Below are positions 54,160 through 62,767 of a stretch of 64,000 nucleotides of DNA, one piece after another; the stretch's first letter is position 1, and each line of letters opens with the position of its first letter. Origin of the DNA: Pseudoalteromonas luteoviolacea NCIMB 1944 (GTDB lineage Bacteria; Pseudomonadota; Gammaproteobacteria; Enterobacterales; Alteromonadaceae); assembly GCF_001625565.1 (NCBI RefSeq), contig NZ_AUXS01000097.1, positions 1 through 64,000 of the forward strand, in the 5' to 3' direction. The position numbers and the translations under genes are program-made. Under the pieces are notes generated by a model. It saw only the letters and a list, made by a program, of their open reading frames with translations, had not been told where the DNA came from and searched no databases.

Positions 54160-54821
54160 AAAGTAACTCCCGCATCCAAATATTTTCCAGCCCCAATGGT
54201 AAATATCCACAACCCCCATAAACTGTGCTCTAAAACACATACTGCTAAAGAGCGGCTATGGGCATAGGTATATGAAAACAACAGACCTCCTAGAAAAGAC
54301 AATACAATGGCCATCCAGTTATCATAGACACAGTGTGCAAACGCAAATAGGCTGGCACTGAGGACTACCCTGACTGTTTTGCTAGGCAAGATACGTTTAT
54401 ATCGATGGAAAAAGTAACTTCTGAAAATGAGCTCTTGAGGCAGTACCGATAAAATCGGATAGGCGATGAGCAACACCAACCAATCCAGAGTAGAGTTGAT
54501 CGGAAAGTCAAACCAACCCTCCTGACTGATTAAGCCATACAGCATGCCTGAGAATAATGCGCCGATAAAAAACATCGAAAACAGCCGCTTTTTTATAGCC
54601 GAAAACTGCCCTAAACTGGTTAGCCGAAAGCGCTTAAAGTGCGGATCAGCAAGCAACAGGTAGGTACATACTACCATTAGTGTGATAAGGGCTGGAAAAA
54701 GCCAGTTTGCGAGCTCCGCGCGAAAAAGATAAGCAATACAGGGAAGTAGAATAAAGACCGAAAATAACTCAAACCAACGGTATTGATGTGCGTTCAAAAG
54801 ATCACCCAAATGCAAAAACAC
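54153..54821 (-). CDS. CPBP-family membrane protein
   Basis: 222 aa with about seven or eight membrane segments. The CPBP (Rce1-like) motifs are present but slightly altered: PQELIFRSYFF where EExxxR is usual (Gln in place of the first Glu), FAFAHCVYDNW for FxxxH, and EHSLWG late. The family includes intramembrane proteases and membrane proteins of other roles; loss of one acidic residue makes activity uncertain. Convergent with the NSS transporter. Confidence 0.82.
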   Translation of the reverse strand: MFLHLGDLLNAHQYRWFELFSVFILLPCIAYLFRAELANWLFPALITLMVVCTYLLLADPHFKRFRLTSLGQFSAIKKRLFSMFFIGALFSGMLYGLISQEGWFDFPINSTLDWLVLLIAYPILSVLPQELIFRSYFFHRYKRILPSKTVRVVLSASLFAFAHCVYDNWMAIVLSFLGGLLFSYTYAHSRSLAVCVLEHSLWGLWIFTIGAGKYLDAGVTFT

Positions 54822-54928
54822 TGTTGACTAAAATATAGCAAGGGCTATTACATTGGTTGGAAATTTTTAGTGGCCCAAGTTGAGAAAGGCCTTCAGCTGT
54901 ATGTGTGGTGCAGTTCCAACTATTCTAA

Positions 54929-55540
54929 TCACTCATCTTCAGGTAGATACTTTGAAACTGTCGCAATTGTCAGCATCACCGCGACGAAGGTAATTGCCAT
55001 TAACCCAAATACTTTGAAGTTCACCCAAAAGTCTAGCGGAAAATAATAAGCGACTACGAGATTCAAAACGGCAATAAAGAAAAATAATATCGACCATGCT
55101 AAGTTCAGCCGTTCATACAGTGCTGTAGGAATAGGGAGATCCTCTGCTTTTTGCCTTTTGGGCAGAGAGTCGGCATCTTCATTTGTTTGCTGCATTTGCT
55201 TCATGGCGCTATCGAGGATCCCAAGTAAAGCCTTTTTTGTCAGATTTTTTCCTAACAGGTAGTGCGATATCAGAAGGGAAGCGCCAAGTGATGCGTAGAT
55301 AATTGTGGCCTTCCACATAATGAACTTTTCATCCTGAAACAGGATAGTCATTCCACCTAGCAACAAGGCAATAGCAAAAAATATCCAGTGCCGTTGAGAT
55401 ACCGTACCGTGTTTAATGTACTGCCAGGTCATTTGGATCAGCGATGCAATGATCAATACACCTGTAGCCCAAAATATGTCCATAAGCTTATAGACTGCAA
55501 AAAATAAAATTAAGGGTAAATACTCTAGGATAAATGCCAT
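54929..55540 (-). CDS. yciB: Inner membrane septation protein YciB
   Basis: 203 aa with five to six membrane segments, beginning MAFILEYLPLILFFAVYKL as in YciB/IspZ. Motifs such as TWQYIKHG, LTILF-like GGMTILFQDEKFIMWKATI and WVNFKVFG are diagnostic. Between two membrane segments lies a charged loop (about residues 112-138: MQQTNEDADSLPKRQKAED) longer than in E. coli. YciB affects cell envelope synthesis and shape by interacting with elongation and division proteins. Confidence 0.92.
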   Translation of the reverse strand: MAFILEYLPLILFFAVYKLMDIFWATGVLIIASLIQMTWQYIKHGTVSQRHWIFFAIALLLGGMTILFQDEKFIMWKATIIYASLGASLLISHYLLGKNLTKKALLGILDSAMKQMQQTNEDADSLPKRQKAEDLPIPTALYERLNLAWSILFFFIAVLNLVVAYYFPLDFWVNFKVFGLMAITFVAVMLTIATVSKYLPEDE

Positions 55541-55662
55541 TTAATCACTCTTATTAACATGCCTCTATTGCGTTTTAGCAAGTTATGGAATTAAGTTCAA
55601 GATTGACTTTTTGATGCTAAACTTCTAGCCTCCGCACACATTAAAAATAATTTGAGAACTCA

Positions 55663-55938
55663 ATGAATAAGAGTGAATTAGTTTCAGCGATGTCTGCGCG
55701 CAATGAGCTGACTAAAAAGGATTCAAAAGCTGCTTTGGACAGTATTTTAAATGCCATTACAAAACGTTTGTCAGAAGGCGATCCTGTTGCTTTATCTGGT
55801 TTTGGTACGTTGACACTAAGTTATCATCCAGCCAAACCAGGAAGAAACCCTAAGACAGGGGAAGAGATTATTATCGAAGGTCAAAATAAAGTGTTATTTA
55901 AACCAGCTAAGGCATTTAAAGATGCCCTAGCTGATTAA
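55663..55938 (+). CDS. HU-family DNA-binding protein
   Basis: 91 aa nucleoid protein: MNKSELVSAMSARNELTKKDS..., helix-turn-helix base then the beta-arm with the GFGTL core, and PGRNPKTGEEI including the DNA-intercalating Pro. Similar to HupA/HupB but divergent enough that I do not assign either name. Its stop lies only 6 nt from the end of the convergent trpA, so transcripts from the two strands probably overlap. Confidence 0.92.
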   Translation: MNKSELVSAMSARNELTKKDSKAALDSILNAITKRLSEGDPVALSGFGTLTLSYHPAKPGRNPKTGEEIIIEGQNKVLFKPAKAFKDALAD

Positions 55939-55944
55939 TCACGA

Positions 55945-56751
55945 TTACTTCGCTGTTGCAGCCTTCATGGTTGCAACAAACTCACGTAAACGCTCGCACA
56001 TCAGTGCTGGCTCATTCAAGTTATCTTCAATTATTTTCACAACCGCAGAGCCTGAAATCGCACCTGCCGCACCAGATTTAACAGCTGCTTGAACGTGCTC
56101 AGGGGCAGAGATACCAAATCCTAATAATGCAGGTGCTGCATTGTAGTCATGGAGTTTATTGATCATGGTATCCGCTGGCATTTCTGCTTTTGTTTCTGTA
56201 CCAGTTACGCCAGAACGAGAAAGCAAATATGTATAGCCGCGGCCATAGCTTGCACATTGACGTAACGTATCATCGCTGGCATTTGGTGTTGCTATGAATA
56301 TCGGCTCGATATCGGCTTGCTGAGCGGCTTGTCTGAACATTTTAGATTCATGCAAAGGCACGTCAGCCACTAGAATAGAGTCAACACCGGCTTCTTTAGC
56401 TTGCTGATAAAAGTGCTCAAGTCCTTGCGCAAAAATCAAGTTTGAATAAAGCAACAACCCAATTGGAATATCGGCATTATACGCTCTTATCTCTCGAATA
56501 ATATCAAAGCAATCTTGGGTATTAATTTTGCTCTCAAGTGCACGAATATTTGCCGCTTGAATAACTGGTCCGTCGGCAATTGGGTCAGAAAAAGGAATAC
56601 CTAGCTCCAATGCATCAGCACCGCCATCGATTAAGCTCTTAACGATATTTACGCTGATTTCTTTAGTCGGATCGCCCAGTGTTACAAACGGTACAAATGC
56701 ACCTTGTCTTGCATCGTTCAAGCGTGTAAATAAGTTGCTGTAGCGGCTCAT
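55945..56751 (-). CDS. trpA: Tryptophan synthase alpha subunit
   Basis: Cleaves indole-3-glycerol phosphate and passes indole to TrpB through the tunnel of the alpha2-beta2 complex. The 268 aa have catalytic Glu49 and Asp60 in LELGIPFSDPIADGPVIQAA, matching family numbering, plus the phosphate-binding GFGIS segment. ATG 56751 overlaps the trpB stop by 4 nt (ATGA). Last gene of the trp operon; no distinct intrinsic terminator was visible in the 6-nt gap to the HU gene. Confidence 0.97.
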   Translation of the reverse strand: MSRYSNLFTRLNDARQGAFVPFVTLGDPTKEISVNIVKSLIDGGADALELGIPFSDPIADGPVIQAANIRALESKINTQDCFDIIREIRAYNADIPIGLLLYSNLIFAQGLEHFYQQAKEAGVDSILVADVPLHESKMFRQAAQQADIEPIFIATPNASDDTLRQCASYGRGYTYLLSRSGVTGTETKAEMPADTMINKLHDYNAAPALLGFGISAPEHVQAAVKSGAAGAISGSAVVKIIEDNLNEPALMCERLREFVATMKAATAK

Positions 56752-57929
56752 AGTGCACCTCGCTCATTTAATACGTTGTGTACATGGGCAAGGTCTTTGT
56801 CTCCACGGCCACTTAGGTTTACGACAATTACGGTTTCTTCAGTTTGCTGTTCTGCATACTTTAATGCATAAGCAAGGGCATGGCTGGATTCAAGCGCCGG
56901 AATAATACCTTCATTTTTTGCCAGAGCTTGGAACGCATCTAATGCTTCGGTATCCGTGATCCCAACGTATTCGGCACGACCTGTTTCATGTAAGTAAGCG
57001 TGTTGTGGTCCCACTGCAGGGTAGTCAAGACCTGCTGATACGGAATAAGACTCTTCAATTTGACCGTCGCTATCTTGCATAATGTACGTATATGCTCCGT
57101 GCAGAATACCTTTACTGCCTTTACACAGCGCTGCACCGTGCTCATCGCTGTCTAAACCTTTACCAGCAGGCTCTATACCTACAAGTTTAACGTCTTTTTC
57201 ATCGATAAAGTCTGCAAACATGCCAATCGCATTTGAACCGCCACCAACACAAGCCATTACGATATCAGGCAAACGACCTTCAGCTTCGATAACTTGTTGT
57301 TTAGCTTCTTCACCGATCATGCGTTGGAAATCTCGCACAATAGTAGGGAATGGGTGTGGACCAGCGGCAGTACCTAACAGGTAATGTGCGGTTTTATAAT
57401 TGGCAGACCAGTCGCGTAATGCTTCGTTGACGGCATCTTTAAGGGTACCAGATCCCGCTGTCACTGGAATGACTTCTGCACCCATTAAGCGCATTCTAAA
57501 TACGTTTGGCTGTTGACGCTCGACGTCTTTAGCACCCATGTATACACGACATTTTAATCCCAGTAGTGCACATGCAAGGGCTGTGGCAACACCGTGCTGA
57601 CCCGCGCCTGTTTCAGCAATCACTTCTTGTTTACCCATGCGCTTGGTCAATAGCGCTTGACCTAATACTTGGTTGGTCTTATGAGCACCACCATGCAATA
57701 AGTCTTCACGTTTTAAATAGAGCTTAACTTTTGGGTTTTTAATTAAGTTGCGAGACAGCGTTAGTGGCGTCGGGCGACCTGCATATTCATTTAATAGTGC
57801 ATAGAACTCTTCTTTAAAGCTCTCATCTTGCTGCGCTTTTTCAAACTCTTTTTCCAGTTGCTTTAGTGCTGGTACGAGTAACTCTGGGACGTACATGCCG
57901 CCAAAATCACCAAAATATCCTGTATTCAT
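56748..57929 (-). CDS. trpB: Tryptophan synthase beta subunit
   Basis: PLP enzyme joining indole and serine to tryptophan. 393 aa: NTGYFGDFGGMYVPELL at the N-terminus, PLP Lys84 in GGAHKTNQVLGQAL, Glu of ETGAGQHG, and the phosphate loop GGGSNAIGMFADF. ATG 57929 follows AGGTGG at normal spacing; the GTG at 57938 lies in that ribosome site and was rejected. It follows trpCF after 10 nt. Confidence 0.97.
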   Translation of the reverse strand: MNTGYFGDFGGMYVPELLVPALKQLEKEFEKAQQDESFKEEFYALLNEYAGRPTPLTLSRNLIKNPKVKLYLKREDLLHGGAHKTNQVLGQALLTKRMGKQEVIAETGAGQHGVATALACALLGLKCRVYMGAKDVERQQPNVFRMRLMGAEVIPVTAGSGTLKDAVNEALRDWSANYKTAHYLLGTAAGPHPFPTIVRDFQRMIGEEAKQQVIEAEGRLPDIVMACVGGGSNAIGMFADFIDEKDVKLVGIEPAGKGLDSDEHGAALCKGSKGILHGAYTYIMQDSDGQIEESYSVSAGLDYPAVGPQHAYLHETGRAEYVGITDTEALDAFQALAKNEGIIPALESSHALAYALKYAEQQTEETVIVVNLSGRGDKDLAHVHNVLNERGAL

Positions 57930-57939
57930 TCTATCCACC

Positions 57940-59304
57940 TCAGTATTTTCGAATATTGTTAAAAGCGTCGCGTAATTTTTCTGGACACTTTTTACCGGGG
58001 CTCGTTTCTACCCCTGAATTAAGATCAAAACCTGCTGCACCTAAATAGGATGCGTCGTTAACATTGTCAGCATTGAGGCCACCTGCAAGCATAAATGGCT
58101 TTTTAGCGCTCTTAAGTAATTGCCAATTGAAAACTTTACCGGTACCGCCAAAAGCAGATGCAGTTTTGGTGTCGTAAAGGTGCTTATCAACTTCGTCAAA
58201 AGGTGCCGGAAACTCATCGACAATTCCCTGTGCTTTCCAGATTTGGCAATTGACAGGTAGTTGTTTGCGCAATGTACTTACAAACGCTTGTGATTCATGA
58301 CCGTGTAGTTGTACAACGCTCAATCTCAAGCTTTGTGCATAGTCTACAATTTGCTCAATAGGCGCATCGACAAAGACACCGACATATTTGAGAGGGGCGC
58401 TGTCAACAACGGCTTTTGCACAATCGAAATCTACGAATCTTGGAGATTTAGGATAGAAAATTAAACCACCGTATACAGCACCCGCTTGGTAAGCTGCAAC
58501 TGCGTCATCAATGCGAGTCAAGCCACATACTTTGTTCTCACCTAAGATAAGCTTACGACATGCACCTTCTAAGTCATCTTCAGCCATTAAAGAACTACCG
58601 ACTAAAAACCCATTGCAATGTGAAGTAAGGCGTTTAACGTCGCTATGCGTATAGACCCCAGATTCCGAGATAACTGTTTTATTATTCGGGATGAGTTTTC
58701 TTAATTGCTCAGTGGTTGCCAAGTCAGTGCTGAGATCTCTAAGGTTGCGGTTATTGATACCGATAAGCTTTGCATCCAGCTTCAACGCTCTGTGTACTTC
58801 TTCTTCGTTACTGACTTCTGTTAATACCGCCATATTTAGAGAGTGTGCAAGCGCGGCTAGCTTTTCATATGTCTCGTCATCTAAAACGGACAACATGAGT
58901 AAAATTGCATCGCCACCTTTTAAACGCGCTAAATAGACTTGGTATTCATCGATGAAAAAGTCTTTACAGATGAGTGGTTGTTCAACTTTACTACGCACAT
59001 AGCTCAAGTAATCAAAACTGCCTTGGAAATACTTAGTGTCTGTCAACACGCTGATGCACGTTGCGTATTTGGCATAGACAGAAGTGATTTCATCTAGATC
59101 AAAGTTATCTCTGATAAGTCCTTTTGAAGGAGAGGCTTTTTTACACTCCAAAATAAACTGTATGCCCGGCTTAGACATTTGACCATAAAAGTCTCGTTCA
59201 CTCGGCTTTACTAAAGATTGAAATTCACTGAGTGGCAGAGTCATTTTACGCTCTTCTAATTCAATCTTTTTGTCCGCAACAATTTTTTCTAATACATTAG
59301 CCAT
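57940..59304 (-). CDS. trpCF: Bifunctional indole-3-glycerol-phosphate synthase / phosphoribosylanthranilate isomerase
   Basis: 454 aa fusion catalysing two successive steps. The N-terminal TrpC barrel (about 1-255) has ECKKASPSKGLI and ISESGVY; the C-terminal TrpF barrel (about 256-454) starts KVCGLTRIDDA with the catalytic Cys and contains GVFVDAP and the late phosphate-binding LAGGLNADNV and DLNSGVE. ATG 59304 is preceded by GGAGG and lies within the last codons of trpD (8-nt overlap), indicating coupling. Fused trpCF as in E. coli. Confidence 0.97.
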   Translation of the reverse strand: MANVLEKIVADKKIELEERKMTLPLSEFQSLVKPSERDFYGQMSKPGIQFILECKKASPSKGLIRDNFDLDEITSVYAKYATCISVLTDTKYFQGSFDYLSYVRSKVEQPLICKDFFIDEYQVYLARLKGGDAILLMLSVLDDETYEKLAALAHSLNMAVLTEVSNEEEVHRALKLDAKLIGINNRNLRDLSTDLATTEQLRKLIPNNKTVISESGVYTHSDVKRLTSHCNGFLVGSSLMAEDDLEGACRKLILGENKVCGLTRIDDAVAAYQAGAVYGGLIFYPKSPRFVDFDCAKAVVDSAPLKYVGVFVDAPIEQIVDYAQSLRLSVVQLHGHESQAFVSTLRKQLPVNCQIWKAQGIVDEFPAPFDEVDKHLYDTKTASAFGGTGKVFNWQLLKSAKKPFMLAGGLNADNVNDASYLGAAGFDLNSGVETSPGKKCPEKLRDAFNNIRKY

Positions 59305-60301
59305 GACTAACCTCCGCAATGGCTTTTAGTGTTTGCGCACACTTTCCTGAAGCTAATATGTCAAGTACGTACTTAGTACCTTCTTTTAAGTTATCTACTT
59401 TACCGGACATAACTAAAAGTGCACTTACGTTCGCTGCGATAGCTGCATTGTGTGCCGCTTTACCCTTGCCATCTAAAATATCGCGAATTGCTTGGGCATT
59501 GTACTCTGGCGTATCGCCAGCAATTTCTTCCAAAGAATAATTATCTAACCCAAAGTCAGCGGGTGTCAGGGCATACTCAGTGATTTCGCCATTATTTAGC
59601 TCTGTCACCAAGGTTGTGCCATGTAGTGCAATTTCGTCACACCCAGCGCCATGCACAACCATTGCACGTTCAGTGCCGAGCATTTTTAGCGTTTCAGCCA
59701 TTGGGCGACACAAACTAGGGTCATAGACGCCGAGCAATTGAAGTTGCGGTTTTGCAGGGTTTGCTAGCGGACCTAAAATATTGAACAAGGTGCGAGTTTT
59801 TAGCTTAGTACGAACTGGCATCGCGTGTTTCACACCGCTGTGATAGAGCGGGGCAAATAAAAAGGCGAAGTTGGTCTTTTCAAGGCAGTTTGCTCCTTGT
59901 TCAGGGCTCATCTCTAGATTAATCCCCAAAGTGCGTAGCAAGTCAGCTGATCCAGACTTGCTTGAGACACTGCGGTTGCCGTGTTTGACCATAGGGATAC
60001 CACACGCCGCAGCAACAATTGCAGCCGTCGTACTGACATTGATGGTATTCGTTCCGTCACCACCCGTACCGCAGCTATCTGCGCAGTAAAGCCCACGATT
60101 ATCAAAAGCGACGGCGTGGTCGCGCATCGCTTTCGCCGCACCCGCTATTTCAGATGCCGTTTCACCTTTTATCTTTAGCGCAATAAGTGCAGCAGTTAAT
60201 TCAATTTCAGATAACTGTCCTTGCATTACTTGGCCAAAAAGCTCAGTAGCTTGCTCAAAGCTTAATGAATGCTGGTCAATTAGTTGATTTAAACTTTCCA
60301 T
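59297..60301 (-). CDS. trpD: Anthranilate phosphoribosyltransferase
   Basis: Transfers phosphoribosyl from PRPP to anthranilate. 334 aa with DSCGTGGDGTNTINVST (PRPP loop), KHGNRSVSSKSGSAD and FNILGPLANPA, all typical. It is a separate protein, not fused to the amidotransferase as in E. coli. AGGAGG precedes ATG 60301, 8 nt after trpG ends. Confidence 0.97.
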   Translation of the reverse strand: MESLNQLIDQHSLSFEQATELFGQVMQGQLSEIELTAALIALKIKGETASEIAGAAKAMRDHAVAFDNRGLYCADSCGTGGDGTNTINVSTTAAIVAAACGIPMVKHGNRSVSSKSGSADLLRTLGINLEMSPEQGANCLEKTNFAFLFAPLYHSGVKHAMPVRTKLKTRTLFNILGPLANPAKPQLQLLGVYDPSLCRPMAETLKMLGTERAMVVHGAGCDEIALHGTTLVTELNNGEITEYALTPADFGLDNYSLEEIAGDTPEYNAQAIRDILDGKGKAAHNAAIAANVSALLVMSGKVDNLKEGTKYVLDILASGKCAQTLKAIAEVSHG

Positions 60302-60309
60302 GTTGCCTC

Positions 60310-60894
60310 CTAACAGGTCAAGTAATCGATGCTTTGCTTTAATAGCTTGGCACCATCTGGCGTTAAAATTGATTCTGGGTGGAATTGGTAACCAATTACC
60401 TTGTCAGTTTCATGATATACGGCCATTGGGATATCTTGGTATTTAGCGATGATCTTCAGGCAATCAGGCACGCTTGTAGCCATTAAAGAGTGATACCTAG
60501 CCACTGGGAACCGTCTACCTAGCCCTGCAAAAACAGGATGCTCTTCCACATCAATCTGGGAAGATTTACCATGTACCGTTTCACCAGCATGACCAACTGT
60601 ACCGCCATAGCTTTGCGTCAGCGCTTGCTGGCCAAGACAAATACCAAGCATTGGGAACTTGCCTTTACACAGTTCAATCAGTTCAAGCAGACAACCAGCT
60701 TCGGTTGGTTTACCTGGACCTGGCGATAATACCAATACCACAGGTGCAGTTTCATTACACATTTTGTCGTAGATGGTACGTGCATCAATATGGTTACGAT
60801 ATACTACAAGCTCACTGCCAAGCTGAGATAGTTCATCAACTAAGTTGTAGCTAAATGAGTCAAAGTTATCTAAAAAGTATACTTTAGGCGTCAT
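60310..60894 (-). CDS. trpG: Anthranilate synthase glutamine amidotransferase subunit
   Basis: 194 aa class I amidotransferase supplying ammonia to TrpE. Cys86 in GICLGQQAL is the nucleophile; the His-Glu pair lies in YQFHPESIL. LDNFDSFSYNLVDEL at the N-terminus is characteristic of TrpG. PabA is the closest alternative, but position between trpE and trpD settles it. ATG 60894 overlaps the trpE end by 11 nt. Confidence 0.96.
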   Translation of the reverse strand: MTPKVYFLDNFDSFSYNLVDELSQLGSELVVYRNHIDARTIYDKMCNETAPVVLVLSPGPGKPTEAGCLLELIELCKGKFPMLGICLGQQALTQSYGGTVGHAGETVHGKSSQIDVEEHPVFAGLGRRFPVARYHSLMATSVPDCLKIIAKYQDIPMAVYHETDKVIGYQFHPESILTPDGAKLLKQSIDYLTC

Positions 60895-62464
60895 GACCCA
60901 CTCCTTGATAGCTAGACTGTATAGCTTTTATCACAGCGCTCGCTTTTGCTTTGGTTTCGTCTGCTTCAGATTGCGGATCTGAATCATAAACAACCCCTGC
61001 ACCAGCTTGAACATATGCAGTGTTATTTTTCACAAACGCAGAGCGTATTACGATACACGTGTCCATCGCACCGTCACCGGTTAGATACCCCACGGCACCA
61101 CCATAACTTCCTCGGCGCTGTTGCTCGGTATCACGAACCAGCTGTGCTGCTTTCACTTTTGGTGCACCTACTAAGGTGCCCATGTTCATGCAGGCTTGAT
61201 ATGCATGAAGCGCGTCGAGATCAGGTTTCAATTGACCAACGACACGAGATACCAAGTGCATAACTTGCGAGTAGCGGTCAACTTTCAATAATTCTTTCGC
61301 ATGACGAGTGCCAGGTACACTAATACGAGCGACATCGTTACGAGCCAAATCAACCAGCATTAAGTGTTCGGCACGTTCTTTTTTGTCGTCGCGTAACTCT
61401 AGTTCGATACGGCTATCTAAATCCGGATTGATAGAGCCATCGGCAAACTTACCGCGAGGTCGCGTGCCAGCAATTGGGTATACTTCAACTTGATTGCTAT
61501 CTTGGCAATATTTGAGTGCAGATTCCGGAGACGCGCCAAACAACACAAATTTTTCATCACGCATATAAAACATATATGGGCTTGGGTTTTGTTTCTTTAA
61601 GTGCTTATACGCAGCTAACGGCTTTTCGCAAGGCAAAGAGAAAGTGCGAGATGGAACAACTTGGAAAATATCTCCATCAACAATGTTCTTCTTAAGCTGA
61701 GTTACCTGAGCTTTAAATACATCATCTGAGATGTCGACAGTCACATCATGTGATATTTGCTCAGGGTCTTCTTTGTAAGACTCATATGCATCACACTGGC
61801 GATTGAGCTCTTCTAGTTGTTTACCAACTTCGAAACAGTTTGCATGGACATCTGGGCCATTAAATACATTGCCAATTAACTCTGTCGTCTGGGCTTGATG
61901 GTCAATCATGACCAAAGTTTCAGCCAGATAAAATACGTAATCAGGACAGTCGTTTTTACCATCAGGTACAGCTGGCAAAGTTTCGAAGTTTGCAACCATA
62001 TCATAGGCAAAGACACCACCCAGAAAAACAGAAAATGGCGTGTCTGAGTTACTTTTTATTGAATTGATACAAGTACGTAAAGCACTAAACGCGTTGTCGG
62101 CCTTCAGTTTACTGTACTCATCTAAAGATAAGTCTTGGGCATTATATGTCAGTGTCAGTACCGCGTACTCTTTAACAACAGTGCAGTTGGTTACTTGGTC
62201 TGCCAAGTAGTTCAACAGCTGCTCACCGTTGTTTGAGAGCGCGCGTACTTTCACTTCAAGGCCATTGCACTCAATACGCAGTGCGGCATCGGCCAATATA
62301 ATACTTTTGACATTGTCTTTGGAGTCTATTTCTGCAGACTCCAACAACAGTGAATTGGGCTTATTCAGGGCCGCATATAAAGACAGGGGGCTTGCGATAT
62401 AATCGCGCCGCTGCCTTATACTCGTCACCTCACCCGGTGTTGTAGTTATATGACTAAAAATCAA
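60884..62464 (-). CDS. trpE: Anthranilate synthase component I
   Basis: 526 aa, converts chorismate to anthranilate. The tryptophan feedback site appears intact: LLLESAEIDSKD near residue 40 and NPSPYMFYMRD, both conserved in Trp-sensitive enzymes. Catalytic core motifs IAGTRPRG, ARNDVARI, GAPKVKA and QAGAGVV are present. No ATG gives full length; TTG at 62464 has AGAGGA 7 nt upstream and yields an N-terminus similar in length to E. coli. The coding sequence begins about 20 nt after the second attenuator. First structural gene of trpEGD(CF)BA. Confidence 0.95.
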   Translation of the reverse strand: MIFSHITTTPGEVTSIRQRRDYIASPLSLYAALNKPNSLLLESAEIDSKDNVKSIILADAALRIECNGLEVKVRALSNNGEQLLNYLADQVTNCTVVKEYAVLTLTYNAQDLSLDEYSKLKADNAFSALRTCINSIKSNSDTPFSVFLGGVFAYDMVANFETLPAVPDGKNDCPDYVFYLAETLVMIDHQAQTTELIGNVFNGPDVHANCFEVGKQLEELNRQCDAYESYKEDPEQISHDVTVDISDDVFKAQVTQLKKNIVDGDIFQVVPSRTFSLPCEKPLAAYKHLKKQNPSPYMFYMRDEKFVLFGASPESALKYCQDSNQVEVYPIAGTRPRGKFADGSINPDLDSRIELELRDDKKERAEHLMLVDLARNDVARISVPGTRHAKELLKVDRYSQVMHLVSRVVGQLKPDLDALHAYQACMNMGTLVGAPKVKAAQLVRDTEQQRRGSYGGAVGYLTGDGAMDTCIVIRSAFVKNNTAYVQAGAGVVYDSDPQSEADETKAKASAVIKAIQSSYQGVGHDA

Positions 62465-62484
62465 ACCTCATTCCTCTTTAGTAC

Positions 62485-62520
62485 AAAAAACCCCCCGAAG
62501 TATTTTAACTTGCGGGGGGT
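62485..62520 (-). terminator. Second trp attenuator terminator (proximal to trpE)
   Basis: On the minus strand ACCCCCCG (62520-62513) pairs with CGGGGGGT (62497-62490); after one bulged base AAGT pairs with ACTT; loop of six A/T; then TTTTTT. The competing antiterminator uses GCGGG at 62544-62548 against the CCCGC at 62512-62516, and a pause hairpin pairs TGCCT (62555-62559) with AGGCA (62538-62542). Confidence 0.92.
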
Positions 62521-62547
62521 GTATTTAGTTACAACAATGCCTTCCCG

Positions 62548-62607
62548 CTAATTCAGGCACCACCACCAAGATTTTGTAGATGAATTGTTGCAAAAATTGT
62601 TAATCAC
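62548..62607 (-). CDS. trpL: Second trp leader peptide (19 aa, Trp-Trp-Trp)
   Basis: GTG start, TAG stop: (M)INNFCNNSSTKSWWWCLN with three consecutive TGG codons at positions 14-16. GGAA lies 8 nt upstream. It follows the first attenuator's terminator by 14 nt and precedes the second terminator. A ribosome stalling at the Trp codons would cover strand 1 and free GCGGG (62544-62548) for the antiterminator. The GTG start is inferred, since no ATG is in frame; the peptide itself is supported by the Trp cluster and RNA structure. Confidence 0.85.
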   Translation of the reverse strand: MINNFCNNSSTKSWWWCLN

Positions 62608-62620
62608 TATAAAAATTCCA

Positions 62621-62650
62621 TAAAAAAACCCGCGTACTCAGCGCGGGTTT
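62621..62650 (-). terminator. First trp attenuator terminator (promoter-proximal)
   Basis: On the minus strand AAACCCGCG (62650-62642) pairs perfectly with CGCGGGTTT (62634-62626), 7-nt loop, followed by an uninterrupted T run ending at 62622. Antiterminator alternative: GCGGGT at 62676-62681 against ACCCGC at 62643-62648. Pause hairpin: CACTC (62688-62692) with GGGTG (62675-62679). Confidence 0.93.
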
Positions 62651-62683
62651 AAAGTCGTTAGACACAACGAATCACACCCGCAG

Positions 62684-62731
62684 TTACGAGTGCCACCACC
62701 AAACGATTTTTGTTTTTTGTGTTAGATTCAT
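62684..62731 (-). CDS. trpL: First trp leader peptide (15 aa, Trp-Trp-Trp)
   Basis: ATG start, TAA stop: MNLTQKTKIVWWWHS with three consecutive TGG codons at residues 11-13, two codons before the stop. The upstream Shine-Dalgarno is weak. The stop codon sits in the loop of the pause hairpin, as in classic leader peptides, so stalling at Trp codons would release strand 2 (62676-62681). It begins about 30 nt after the predicted transcription start. Confidence 0.92.
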   Translation of the reverse strand: MNLTQKTKIVWWWHS

Positions 62732-62767
62732 TTGTAAAGATTTCGTTATGTCAATTTAAGTACCTAC

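Noticed and set aside
62735..62760. TTGACA at about 62749-62754 (minus strand) as the trp -35 element
   Set aside because: A -10 at normal spacing would overlap the start codon of the first leader peptide; the TTGACA at 62792-62797 leaves room for a leader and is preferred.
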